5,617 nucleotides of DNA from Oscillospiraceae bacterium (GTDB lineage: Bacteria > Bacillota > Clostridia > Oscillospirales > Oscillospiraceae). The stretch is taken from assembly GCA_031288675.1 (NCBI GenBank), contig JAITQY010000180.1, positions 1 through 5,617 on the forward strand. Reading direction: 5' to 3'. The notes under the pieces were generated by a model that saw only the letters and a list, made by a program, of their open reading frames with translations, made no database searches and was not told the DNA's origin. Position 1 is the stretch's first letter. Every line of letters starts with the position of its first letter. Below are positions 1 through 5,617 of the stretch, piece by piece. The translations under genes were made by a program, and so were the position numbers.

Positions 1-1170
1 GGCAATCTTGGCGTTTTAGAACACGATCAAGTCAATATTATCGTACACGGTCACGATCCGGTGTTCTCCGAAGCTATCGTCTCGGCAACCGAAAGCAAAG
101 AGGCGCTTGACTACTGTAAGTCAAAGGGCATAAAGGGCATCAACGTCGTCGGACTCTGCTGTACGGCTAACGAGGTAGCTATGCGTCATGGCGTTCGTAT
201 GGCAGGCAACTTCCTTCAGCAGGAGAACGCTATTCTGACAGGTGCGTGCGAGATGATGTGCGTCGATATTCAGTGTATCTTCCCGTCGCTTCCGCAGCTG
301 TCCCAGTGTTTCCACACGAAGTTTGTCACAAGCTCTCCTATCGCGCGTATTCCGGGAGCGGAGCATTACGAAGTCACGCCGGAAAACGCGTTCGACACCG
401 CGAAAGAACTTGTAAAGCTTGCCATTGATAACTACGCTAACCGCGATGGGAGCAAAGTATGGATACCTGAACGCAAGCAAAAAGCAATTGTCGGCTATCC
501 TACCGAGCAAATCATCAAACATCTTGATAACATTACTAACAGCCATGTCGATACAATCGGCAGTTACCGCCCGGCAATCGACGCTATCAAAGCCGGCGTT
601 CTCCGCGGCGCGGTAGCTATCGTCGGCTGTAATAACCCGCGTATCCGTCCGGACTTCTCGCACTACGAAATCATTACGGAGCTTTTCAAAAATGATATTC
701 TTGTCGTTGCGACGGGCTGCGCGGCTCAGCTTGCCACTAAGGCAGGTCTGATGAATAAAGAGGCTAAGGAGCTTTGCGGCGCGGGTCTTAAACGCGTCTG
801 TGAGCTTATGGACATTCCTCCTATTCTGCATATGGGCGCTTGCGTTGACATCAGCCGTATGATGCGCCTCGCCGCCGGAATCGCTGATGACTGGGGCGTC
901 GGTATGACACAAATCCCGGTTGTAGGATGCGCTCCGGAATGGATGTCAGAGAAAGCTGTTTCTATCGCTAACTACGTTGTCAGCTCCGGCTTAGACGTTT
1001 ATCTCGGTATTGAGCCGCAGGTAAACGGTTCCGATCAAATGATGCACCTTATTACTGAGGGTACACGCGGCATCGTCGGCGCCGGCTTTATTATCAATAC
1101 CGACCCTAAAGTCCTTGTCAAAAATATCATCGACGGTATTGAAGCAAAGCGCACCGCATTGGGAATTTAA
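1..1170 (+). CDS. acsA: Ni-Fe carbon monoxide dehydrogenase catalytic subunit, C-terminal part (5' end outside window)
   Basis: This is the CODH subunit of the CODH/acetyl-CoA synthase complex (AcsA, also named CooS); it interconverts CO2 and CO in the cytoplasm. The frame is open from base 1, giving 389 visible residues. Family members are roughly 630-670 residues, so about 240-280 N-terminal residues, including the B- and D-cluster cysteines, lie upstream. C-cluster ligands are all visible (window residue numbers): H18 in VHGHDP, C54 in GLCCTANE, C92 in DIQCIFPS, C210 in VGCNNP, C240 in ATGCAAQ and C281 in HMGACVD. The catalytic lysine is K318 in SEKAVS. Spacings C54-C92 (38), C210-C240 (30) and C281-K318 (37) equal those I recall for Carboxydothermus CODH-II (C295-C333, C446-C476, C526-K563). 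Adjacency to acsB supports the acetyl-CoA synthase-linked form over a stand-alone CO oxidiser. The stop is followed after 4 bases by cooC, implying one transcript and possible translational coupling. Confidence 0.96.
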   Translation, partial: GNLGVLEHDQVNIIVHGHDPVFSEAIVSATESKEALDYCKSKGIKGINVVGLCCTANEVAMRHGVRMAGNFLQQENAILTGACEMMCVDIQCIFPSLPQLSQCFHTKFVTSSPIARIPGAEHYEVTPENAFDTAKELVKLAIDNYANRDGSKVWIPERKQKAIVGYPTEQIIKHLDNITNSHVDTIGSYRPAIDAIKAGVLRGAVAIVGCNNPRIRPDFSHYEIITELFKNDILVVATGCAAQLATKAGLMNKEAKELCGAGLKRVCELMDIPPILHMGACVDISRMMRLAAGIADDWGVGMTQIPVVGCAPEWMSEKAVSIANYVVSSGLDVYLGIEPQVNGSDQMMHLITEGTRGIVGAGFIINTDPKVLVKNIIDGIEAKRTALGI

Positions 1171-1174
1171 CATT

Positions 1175-1939
1175 ATGAAACTTGCGGTAACCGGAAAAGG
1201 CGGGGTCGGAAAAACTACTCTTGCGGCGATACTTGCAAGGCTTTATGCGGAGCAAGGCAACAGCGTTATTGCCGCGGACGTTGACCCGGACGCTAATCTC
1301 GGTCTTGCGCTCGGATTCACGCCGGAAGAATTGGACTCCATCACGCCTATCTCGAAGATGAAAGATTTCATCAGTGAGCGCACCGGCGCAGGTGATTCCG
1401 GTCTTGGAAAATTCTTCAAAATCAACCCTAAAGTTGACGATATTCCAGAACTGTTCGCAAAAGAGAAATACGGCGTTAAGCTGCTTGTTCTCGGTACGGT
1501 GGATACCGGAGGTTCCGGTTGTGTTTGCCCGGAGCACGTACTTCTAAAGCGTCTGCTGAGCCATTTGACGCTCCGCGAGAATGATACCGTTATCCTTGAT
1601 ATGGAAGCGGGACTTGAACATCTCGGACGCGGAACCACATCCTTTATGGACAGGTTTATTGTGGTAATTGAGCCGGGAGCGAGGAGTGTTCAGACTTATC
1701 ACAACGTCAAACGGCTTGCTCTTGACATAGGGATTACCCGTGTTGACGCAGTCGCAAACAAAGTCCGCAATGCCGAAGACGAGGCTTTCGTCCGTGAGCA
1801 AATTCCTGATCTGCTTGGCGTGATCCCCTACTCCGTCGGGGTAATGGACGCTGACCGCAGCGGCAAATCGCCGTTCGACTATGACGAAGTCGTGGTCAAC
1901 GCGGTTCGCGAAATAAAGCAAAAACTTGAACAGCAATAA
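1175..1939 (+). CDS. cooC: CooC-type nickel-insertion ATPase (CODH/ACS maturation factor)
   Basis: A 254-residue cytoplasmic P-loop ATPase of the MinD/NifH-like (SIMIBI) class that uses ATP to deliver nickel during metal-cluster maturation. The deviant Walker A motif GKGGVGKTT is at residues 7-15. DVDPDANLG follows at 35-43. The metal-binding CxC typical of CooC is C116-V-C118, inside GGSGCVCPE. The Walker B-type segment LDMEAGLEHLGRGT begins at 141, and ANKVRN near 204 fits the nucleotide-base contact region. Length is normal for the family. I chose ATG 1175 because the P-loop starts at residue 7 as in homologues; an in-frame ATG at 1115 would lie inside acsA. Only a weak GGGA (1161-1164) precedes the start, so translation is probably coupled to acsA, 4 bases upstream. 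CooC serves the CODH C-cluster and the related AcsF serves the acetyl-CoA synthase A-cluster; its place between acsA and acsB fits either role. Confidence 0.94.
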   Translation: MKLAVTGKGGVGKTTLAAILARLYAEQGNSVIAADVDPDANLGLALGFTPEELDSITPISKMKDFISERTGAGDSGLGKFFKINPKVDDIPELFAKEKYGVKLLVLGTVDTGGSGCVCPEHVLLKRLLSHLTLRENDTVILDMEAGLEHLGRGTTSFMDRFIVVIEPGARSVQTYHNVKRLALDIGITRVDAVANKVRNAEDEAFVREQIPDLLGVIPYSVGVMDADRSGKSPFDYDEVVVNAVREIKQKLEQQ

Positions 1940-1940
1940 G

Positions 1941-1957
1941 CGGGCGAACTTCGCCCG
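1941..1957 (+). promoter_or_regulatory. GC-rich hairpin in the cooC-acsB gap
   Basis: CGGGCGA (1941-1947) pairs perfectly with TCGCCCG (1951-1957), leaving a 3-base loop, or a 6-bp stem with a 5-base loop. It starts one base after the cooC stop codon. No T-run follows (GATGTAATAAA), so it is not a standard intrinsic terminator. Inferred roles are an mRNA processing or stability element that lets acsB be expressed at a different level from cooC, or a weak attenuator. Confidence 0.55.
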
Positions 1958-1972
1958 ATGTAATAAACTTCG

Positions 1973-1978
1973 AAAGGA
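1973..1978 (+). promoter_or_regulatory. Ribosome binding site of acsB
   Basis: AAAGGA lies 9 bases before ATG 1988 and is the clearest Shine-Dalgarno sequence in the window. It supports the start at 1988; a second in-frame ATG at 1994 (residue 3) would be 15 bases away, which is too far. It contrasts with the weak site before cooC and suggests acsB is translated independently at a high rate. Confidence 0.75.
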
Positions 1979-1987
1979 ACTAAACCT

Positions 1988-4144
1988 ATGGCTATGAAAA
2001 AACTCTTCGACCGCGTATTTGACGGTTCTGACGAGATGTTCGCCTGGGCGGAAAAATCAATTGCGGAGGTCTCTGCGAAATACGACGATTCCACCCCTGT
2101 AGCGTTTCCGAACACAGCTTATTTCTTAGGTATTTTATATGCGATGACCGGCAAGAAGAACCAAACGCTCGGCGAACTTAAAGAGTCGCTCGCGTGGGCA
2201 CGTTCACAGATGACAAAGGAAGAGCGTCTTGACGACGTATTCACGTCCGGCATCGGCACTGCATGCGCCGCCGAAGTCATTGAGGCGTGTAAGTATATCG
2301 GAAATAATGCTCCCTATGCCGAGGACGCGCCTTATCTGGGACACGTCACAGACGCGGAAGTCCGCGAACTCGGTGTTCCGCTCGTAACCGGAGATATTCC
2401 GGGCTTCGTCGTGCTTATCGGAGCGGCTCCTACCGACGAACTGGCGGTAGAAATCATCAAATCCTACCAGAATAAATCCATCTTTGTATTTCTTGTCGGC
2501 GAGTGCGCCAAACAAGCGGAGCGTATGGGCGTCGGAATGGGATTCCCCGTCCGTGTATTCCCGGTCGGTGCCGAACTTCCGAGCGTAGCGCATGTAGTCA
2601 GCGTCGCAGTTCGTGCCGCTATGATTTTTGGAGGCGTTCAGCCTGGTGATTATGAAGGTATTAAAAAATACACCTTTGACCGTATCAACGCCGCCGTCAA
2701 CGCCTTTGACCCGGTGCCGGATATTACCGTTGCCTGCGGCGGCGGAGCTATTGCATACGGCTTCCCTGTAATCACGAACGATGAAAAGGATATGTGGCCG
2801 GTCCCGCGCTCCCTGATTATCCAACCCGACGTAAAGCAGTTCGTTGAAACCGCAATTGAAGCACGCGGAATGAAAGTCAAAATCACGAACGTTGACCTTC
2901 CGGAGGGCGTGGGTTACGCAACCGCGTTTGAGGGCGAAGTAATTCGCCGTAAGGATATGCAGGTTGAGGCTGACGGTTCCCGTCACGATTGTTTGGAACT
3001 TTGCCGCGCAGTTGATCTTAACGATGTGGAAGACCACAAAATCACCGTTATCGGCAATGACCTTGATACCTATGAGTTCGGTGCTCAAATGAACCTCGCT
3101 CTTGTAGCCGAAGTCGCCGGTAAAAAGATGCAATCTGATTTTGAACCCGTTTTCGAGCGCCAGTTCCACGCTTGGGTAAACGAAATTGAAGGCGTTATGC
3201 ACACCGGTCAGCGTGATTTGATTCGTATCCGCGTAAGCAAGGATACCTTCGACAAAGGTTTCCGTCTTCGCCACTTCGGCGAAGTACTCTACGCCAAGAT
3301 AATGAGCGAATATGACGCGGTCGTTGACAAGTGCCAGGTCACTATCTACACCGACGCGGATAAAGTCCACGAACTTCGCGTTGAAGCCAATGCTATCTAC
3401 GATAAGCGCGACGAGCGTTTGAAATCGCTTAACGACGAGGGTGTTGCGGACTTCTACACCTGCATTATGTGTCAGAGCTTCAGCCCGAGCCATGTATGCG
3501 TAGTTACTCCGGAGCGTCTTGGTCTTTGCGGAGCAGTCTCGTGGCTTGACGCTAAAGCCACCTACCAACTCGATAACTCCGGTCCTTGCCAAATCATCCC
3601 GAAGGGCGATGCAACGGATGAAAAAATCGGAATCTGGCAAAACGTTGACGATGCGGTTAACAAGTATTCTATGGGCGCATTAGAACACGTTACACTGTAC
3701 TCAATTATGCAAGACCCGATGACAAGCTGCGGATGTTTCGAGTGCATTTGCGGTATTGAGCCTATGACCGGCGGCGTGGTTATCGTCAACCGCGAATTTG
3801 TTCCGACCACTCCGCTCGGAATGACATTCAGCGAGATGGCGTCAATGACCGGCGGAGGAGTGCAAACGCCGGGCTATATGGGTCACGGAAAGCACTATAT
3901 AGCCAGCAAAAAGTTTATGGCGGCGGACGGCGGACCCGCGCGTATCGTATGGATGCCGAAATCCCTGAAAGATCTTGTTCACGATAAGCTCAACGCAACC
4001 GCTAAGGAACTTTATGGAATTGATGATTATGCCGAGATGATCGCGGACGAAACTGTAGTGGAATCTGCGGACGAACTCGACAAGCTGATGGAATTCCTGA
4101 CCGAAAAGGGTCATCCGGTTCTTGAACTTGAACCGCTGATATAA
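1988..4144 (+). CDS. acsB: Acetyl-CoA synthase catalytic subunit (CODH/ACS complex)
   Basis: AcsB condenses CO from CODH, a methyl group from the corrinoid iron-sulfur protein and coenzyme A into acetyl-CoA, the last step of the Wood-Ljungdahl pathway, in the cytoplasm. At 718 residues it has the full bacterial length (about 730). The N-terminal third (to about residue 310) is the CODH-binding and CO-tunnel part absent from archaeal CdhC. The middle region (about 320-480) corresponds to the domain that meets the corrinoid protein. The C-terminal domain holds the A-cluster. Its cysteines are C492 and C495 (YTCIMCQ), C504 (SHVCVV), C514 (LGLCGA), and C581-G-C583 (TSCGCFE), where the CGC bridges the two nickel sites. 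All six sit exactly 14 residues below the Moorella numbering I recall (506, 509, 518, 528, 595, 597), so this part has no indels. Sequence is intact, without frameshift. It is the last gene before a strong terminator; acsC/acsD do not follow. Confidence 0.97.
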   Translation: MAMKKLFDRVFDGSDEMFAWAEKSIAEVSAKYDDSTPVAFPNTAYFLGILYAMTGKKNQTLGELKESLAWARSQMTKEERLDDVFTSGIGTACAAEVIEACKYIGNNAPYAEDAPYLGHVTDAEVRELGVPLVTGDIPGFVVLIGAAPTDELAVEIIKSYQNKSIFVFLVGECAKQAERMGVGMGFPVRVFPVGAELPSVAHVVSVAVRAAMIFGGVQPGDYEGIKKYTFDRINAAVNAFDPVPDITVACGGGAIAYGFPVITNDEKDMWPVPRSLIIQPDVKQFVETAIEARGMKVKITNVDLPEGVGYATAFEGEVIRRKDMQVEADGSRHDCLELCRAVDLNDVEDHKITVIGNDLDTYEFGAQMNLALVAEVAGKKMQSDFEPVFERQFHAWVNEIEGVMHTGQRDLIRIRVSKDTFDKGFRLRHFGEVLYAKIMSEYDAVVDKCQVTIYTDADKVHELRVEANAIYDKRDERLKSLNDEGVADFYTCIMCQSFSPSHVCVVTPERLGLCGAVSWLDAKATYQLDNSGPCQIIPKGDATDEKIGIWQNVDDAVNKYSMGALEHVTLYSIMQDPMTSCGCFECICGIEPMTGGVVIVNREFVPTTPLGMTFSEMASMTGGGVQTPGYMGHGKHYIASKKFMAADGGPARIVWMPKSLKDLVHDKLNATAKELYGIDDYAEMIADETVVESADELDKLMEFLTEKGHPVLELEPLI

Positions 4145-4170
4145 TCGTATAAAGAAGAGATTATCTACGT

Positions 4171-4208
4171 AAAAAACGGGGGCGCGTATTCTGCGTCCAC
4201 GTTTTTTT
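4171..4208 (+). terminator. Intrinsic (Rho-independent) terminator after acsB
   Basis: A 15-bp stem, arms 4171-4185 and 4193-4207, has one G-A mismatch and one G-T wobble around a 7-base loop (GTATTCT). The 5' arm begins with six A and the 3' arm ends in a run of seven T (4202-4208); another T-run follows at 4212-4217. It begins 27 bases after the acsB stop and should end the acs operon transcript. The matched A- and T-runs would also let it stop transcription from the opposite strand. Confidence 0.88.
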
Positions 4209-4231
4209 GCGCTTTTTTCTGAAATTATGAT

Positions 4232-4260
4232 TTGCGTTTTGGGTTGGGATGTGATATAAT
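4232..4260 (+). promoter_or_regulatory. Sigma-70/SigA-type promoter of the MATE gene
   Basis: A perfect -10 box TATAAT (4255-4260) is preceded by TGA, giving an extended -10 (TGN). A weak -35 candidate TTGCGT (4232-4237) lies 17 bases upstream. The promoter follows the acs terminator, so the transporter is transcribed separately. The predicted transcription start is about 4266-4268, at the first ATG of the downstream gene. Confidence 0.7.
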
Positions 4261-4266
4261 AATGCT

Positions 4267-4947
4267 ATGAAAGAAGAAAAAATGGTTGCAAACCCGTTGG
4301 GTACAGCCGATTTACGGCGGTTAGTATTCAACTTTTCAGTACCTGCTGTGGTCAGTTTCCTGATGACGTCGCTTTATAATGTAGTCGACCAAATATTTAT
4401 CGGCTGGGGTATCGGCACACTTGGAATGGCGGCGACAAATGTGTCGTTTCCGCTTACTACAGTGTGTACCGCGCTGACGTTATTGTTCGGGACAGGAGGA
4501 GCGGCGGTATTCAATATCAGTCTTGGGCGCAAGAACGATAAGGTTGCGGCAAAGACAGCGGGTAACGCGTTCGCGCTGCTGGCTGTGTTTGGGTTGTTAC
4601 TTGGGCTGATAACGGCGGTGTTTACGGAGCCATTGCTGTACGCGTTCGGCGCTACAGAGGCGGTTATGGAATACGCAAAACCGTATACGTTTGTGATTGC
4701 GTTCGGACTGCCGTCACAGACATTCGCCGCCGGAGCCGGTCTGATTATACGGGCTGACGGGTCGCCGCGTATAGCTATGTCGTCGGTATTGGCGGGCGGA
4801 GTATTTAATCTGATATTCGACCCGATTTTCCTGTTCGTAATGAAGATGGGTATAATCGGGATAGCGTTAGCTACTATACTCGGGCAGTTGCTTTCGTTTG
4901 TGATTGTGCTTTGGTATCTGTTAAGAAGTTCCGCTCGGTCAAGATAA
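4267..4947 (+). pseudogene. MATE-family efflux transporter (MepA-like), N-terminal half, ended early by a frameshift
   Basis: MATE transporters are inner-membrane antiporters that export cationic drugs or metabolites in exchange for Na+ or H+. This reading frame gives 226 residues, half the usual 440-470. It opens with the MepA-like signature NPLGTADLRRLVFNFSVPA (residues 9-27) and LYNVVDQIFIG (36-46), and shows about six hydrophobic segments (roughly 18-40, 55-83, 98-120, 135-160, 168-192, 195-218). The conserved IRADGSPR (161-168) and FNLIFDPIF (180-188) are present. Homology is lost after WYLLR (residue 220, base 4926); six aberrant residues and a TAA at 4945-4947 follow. The rest of the protein continues at once in the -1 frame from about 4929. 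Translation may begin at ATG 4267 or, more plausibly, at ATG 4282 (residue 6), which has a purine-rich AAAGAAG upstream. Codon use differs from the acs genes. Gene may be inactive, or this may be a sequencing error. Confidence 0.85.
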
Positions 4948-5617
4948 AGGCGTCTGACTTGAAACCGGATATGAAAACAGCGGGGAAAATAGCATCGGTC
5001 GGGCTGGCGGCAAGTTTGAACCAAGTAGCGATGATGGCGGTTCAAATTACAATGAATAACGGTGTTAAAAAGTACGGGGCAATGGCAGAGTACGGCAGCG
5101 AGATACCGCTTGCGGCAGTCGGCGCGATAACTAAGGTGCAGGTGCTGTTTTTAAGCGTTATATTGGGTATATCGCAGGGGTGCCAGCCGATAATCAGTTT
5201 CAACTACGGCGCGGAGGATTATGCGCGTGTCAGGAAAGCGTTCAAAACTGCTCTAACGGCAATACTGTTCGCGAGCGTGTTTTCATGGCTGTGCTATCAG
5301 ATATTTCCGAAACCGATAATGATGCTGTTTGGTTCAAATGGCGAACTATATTTGAAATTCGCGGTGCGGTACTTGCGGATATATCTATTTATGACTTTTG
5401 TTTCAGGGCTGCAACCGTTCGCGACATATTTCTTTACATCAATCGGGAAGTCTTGGAAAGGCACATTGCTCACGCTGATGCGTCAATTAGCGCTGTTAGT
5501 GCCGCTTATGCTTATACTTCCGATGTTTTCGGGGATAGACGGGCTAATGTATGCCGGACCGATAGCTGACGGATGTGCGGCGGCATTAGCGGTGACTTTG
5601 GTCGTTACGGAGCTTAG
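4929..5617 (+). pseudogene. MATE-family efflux transporter, C-terminal half in the -1 frame (3' end outside window)
   Basis: From TTC 4929 the frame is open for 229 codons to the window edge, where it stops in mid-codon. It reads FRSVKIKASDLKPDMKTAGK, the loop that normally links the two MATE halves, then a second set of about six hydrophobic segments. GISQGCQPIISFNYGAE (about bases 5167-5217) is the conserved counterpart of the MATE signature in the second six-helix bundle. KSWKGTLLTLMRQ and the hydrophobic run after it match the last helices. Joined to the upstream piece it totals about 450 residues, a near full-length MepA-like transporter. No ribosome binding site or start codon fits independent expression: the first in-frame ATG (4971) lies inside the linker. 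One missing base, probably an A in the AAGAAG run at 4923-4928 that would restore an RKF sequence, explains the break. No stop codon is seen in the window. Confidence 0.83.

Noticed and set aside
61..63. GTG at 61 as the start of the CODH gene
   Set aside because: The 20 codons before it are in frame and encode the conserved VNIIVHGHDP segment with a C-cluster histidine, so the gene continues upstream of the window.
121..912. 263-codon open frame on the - strand across acsA
   Set aside because: It lies opposite a conserved CODH sequence with all metal ligands, has no ribosome binding site of note and no family signature.
1115..1174. In-frame ATG 1115 as an earlier cooC start
   Set aside because: It would add 20 residues overlapping the end of acsA and push the P-loop away from its normal position near the N-terminus.
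1941..1957. Hairpin after cooC as an intrinsic terminator
   Set aside because: No T-run follows the stem, and acsB lies just downstream with no visible promoter of its own in the gap.
2204..3640. Long 478-codon open frame on the - strand across acsB
   Set aside because: It is a shadow of the acsB frame, caused by its codon bias; the translation shows no recognisable family and acsB is unmistakable.
4919..4931. Programmed -1 ribosomal frameshifting in the MATE gene
   Set aside because: There is no canonical slippery heptamer at the shift point, and programmed shifting is not a known feature of MATE transporters; an indel is simpler.
4374..5045. 223-codon - strand frame opposite the MATE gene
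   Set aside because: It is an antisense shadow with a low-complexity translation and no recognisable domain.
5180..5569. 129-codon + strand frame near the window end
   Set aside because: It lies out of frame inside the C-terminal half of the MATE gene, whose own frame shows clear family motifs.

Overview
The window carries the end of a Wood-Ljungdahl (reductive acetyl-CoA) pathway operon from an anaerobic bacterium, followed by a separately transcribed drug/sodium antiporter gene that is broken by a frameshift. All genes are on the + strand. The full-length bacterial form of acetyl-CoA synthase, with its N-terminal CODH-binding part (archaeal CdhC lacks it), points to an acetogen or related bacterium. 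Purine-rich ribosome binding sites, a TATAAT promoter and a MepA-like MATE transporter fit a clostridial Bacillota member best. Genus cannot be told from this sequence, and other acetogenic lineages are not excluded.

Layout: 1-1170 is the C-terminal ~390 residues of the Ni-Fe carbon monoxide dehydrogenase catalytic subunit (acsA/cooS), cut by the window start. Four bases later comes cooC (1175-1939), a P-loop ATPase for nickel insertion. A 48-base gap with a GC-rich hairpin and a clear ribosome binding site leads to acsB (1988-4144), acetyl-CoA synthase. A strong intrinsic terminator (4171-4208) ends the operon. A new promoter (-10 at 4255-4260) drives a MATE-family transporter from 4267 (or 4282). 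Its frame is lost near 4921-4931 and resumes in the -1 frame, open to the end of the window at 5617.

The three operon genes form one functional unit. AcsA reduces CO2 to CO at its C-cluster. CO moves to the A-cluster of AcsB, which joins it to a methyl group from the corrinoid protein and to CoA to make acetyl-CoA. CooC supplies nickel to one or both metal clusters. All C-cluster and A-cluster ligands that should lie in this window are present, so both enzymes look functional. The corrinoid protein genes (acsC, acsD) and methyltransferase gene (acsE) do not follow acsB, so they must lie upstream of the window or elsewhere.

I found no unknown system here. The points most worth a second look are the MATE frameshift, the promoter that nearly abuts the MATE start codon, the hairpin before acsB, and which metal cluster the CooC protein serves.
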